From DASQBT01 sp049578545 (GTDB lineage: Bacteria; Pseudomonadota; Gammaproteobacteria; Burkholderiales; Thiobacillaceae), in the NCBI GenBank assembly GCA_049578545.1, contig JBAUMF010000005.1:1-6057 (forward strand): a stretch of DNA of 6,057 bases, written 5' to 3'. Shown here one piece after another: positions 5,604 through 6,057 of the stretch. The translations under genes were made by a program, and so were the position numbers. The notes beneath the pieces are model-generated. The model was not told the origin of the DNA. It saw nothing but the letters and a program-made list of their open reading frames with translations, and searched no databases. Position 1 is the first letter of the stretch; the number at the start of each line of letters is the position of its first letter.

Positions 5604-5981
5604 TCTCAGTGCGACGATCCGGGTCGGGAGCCTGGATTCGAACCAAGACTAACGGGGACCTCGCCGTATTTCCCAATACCCGACGGTGGCAGAATAGGTG
5701 CATTGGCCGATGACCGGTTTGTGTCATCTTGATGATAGGGTACTCACGGCCAAGAGCCGCCAGTGATTGAGCCAGAAAGAAGCGCTACTGGGCGGCCGGT
5801 ATGCTTCCATAAGCTGCCAGTCGTGCTTGGCATGATCGGCAAGTCATTGGCCAGAGCAGCCGGTCACACTCCCCGATAAAACGACGTTCATGGCTGAATA
5901 TTGGCTAGGGTATCTTCAGCACGGGCAACAATTACTCACTGGTCGCTAAATAAGACGACAAATGTGGAACTCGCAGCACCC
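5604..5981. other. Gene-free stretch between GST and transposase start
   Basis: No coding region I can support lies here. Apart from the tRNA-like structure it holds TCATC-TT-GATGA (5724-5735) and an interrupted inverted repeat GCCGCCAGT (5756-5764) / ACTGGGCGGC (5787-5796) with a one-base bulge. No terminator with a T-run follows the GST gene. The left terminal repeat of the insertion sequence should lie towards the right end of this stretch, but I could not define it without the opposite end. Confidence 0.45.
5623..5684 (-). other. Compact tRNA-like structure or tRNA remnant
   Basis: Read on the minus strand, CTTGG-TTCGAAT-CCAGG (5647-5631) forms a canonical tRNA T-arm: a 5-bp stem with one G-U pair and the GTTCRANNC-type loop TTCGAAT. 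GTCGGG (5684-5679) pairs perfectly with CCCGAC (5628-5623) and closes the structure like an acceptor stem. A small TATT-GGGA-AATA hairpin (5678-5667) lies inside. The total is only about 62 nt. No normal D-arm plus anticodon arm can be drawn, and no CCA follows, so it is not a functional standard tRNA. It may be a degenerated tRNA 3' end, the usual attachment site of integrating elements, or a chance resemblance. Confidence 0.35.
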
Positions 5982-5999
5982 ATGACAGTCTCATGTTGC

Positions 6000-6057
6000 A
6001 TGAAACGAGATGGACGAACATTGGATCGCAAGACGCTTGAAGAAATTCGGCTGATGG
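6000..6057 (+). CDS. IS630-family transposase, N-terminal fragment cut by the window edge
   Basis: Nineteen codons are visible, reading M-K-R-D-G-R-T-L-D-R-K-T-L-E-E-I-R-L-M. This matches the usual opening of a group of IS630-family (Tc1/mariner-related DDE) transposases, where a K-D-G-R-K-L-D-H-x-T-L-E-x-I-R block precedes the N-terminal helix-turn-helix. An in-frame ATG at 5982 is an alternative start that adds six residues (MTVSCC); neither ATG has a good Shine-Dalgarno. The catalytic part lies outside the window, so intactness cannot be judged. The call rests on a short segment. Confidence 0.6.
   Translation, partial: MKRDGRTLDRKTLEEIRLM

Noticed and set aside
5470..5727. 85-codon minus-strand frame over the GST 3' end
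   Set aside because: It is antisense to the GST and crosses the tRNA-like structure; no homology can be seen.
1..6057. CRISPR array, toxin-antitoxin pair, rRNA or intact tRNA
   Set aside because: No regularly spaced direct repeats, no recognisable toxin or antitoxin pair, and no rRNA motif or complete cloverleaf was found on either strand.

Overview
The window reads as the mobilisation (MOB) region of a proteobacterial mobile element, probably gammaproteobacterial, joined to a few accessory or chromosomal-type genes. The lineage is inferred from a UPF0149/YecA-type SEC-C protein, a RP4/pTF-FC2-style relaxase module and moderately GC-rich coding sequence. No replication gene, integrase or type IV secretion gene is visible, so plasmid and integrated mobilisable element cannot be told apart.

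Left part (1-3288): a divergent DNA-transfer module. A leftward pair (a 206-aa protein built of repeated helix-turn-helix-like units, and a gene cut by the left edge that overlaps its stop) faces a rightward pair (a TraJ/MobC-type ribbon-helix-helix relaxosome protein, and a 623-aa MOBP/TraI-type relaxase with a C-terminal LPD7 domain). The roughly 420-bp gap between them holds a good oriT candidate. It is an imperfect 17-bp inverted repeat (943-959/963-979) followed directly by CTATCCGCCC, which resembles the IncP nick region CTATCCTG|CCC. The inferred scheme is that the small protein binds the repeat and loads the relaxase, whose Tyr24 cleaves at the nick site. The leftward genes occupy the place of the RP4 traK-side operon.

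Middle part (3289-4485): a short spacer, then a 334-aa UPF0149-like protein with an unusual N-terminal extension and a C-terminal zinc-binding SEC-C motif.

Right part (4486-6057): about 490 bp without a convincing gene but with several small hairpins and a plausible sigma-70-type promoter, then a complete 207-aa glutathione S-transferase. Next comes about 380-400 bp of gene-free DNA that includes a compact tRNA-like structure on the minus strand. At the right edge is the first ~19 codons of what looks like an IS630-family transposase. The tRNA-like piece and the transposase start suggest a rearranged junction next to the mobilisation module.
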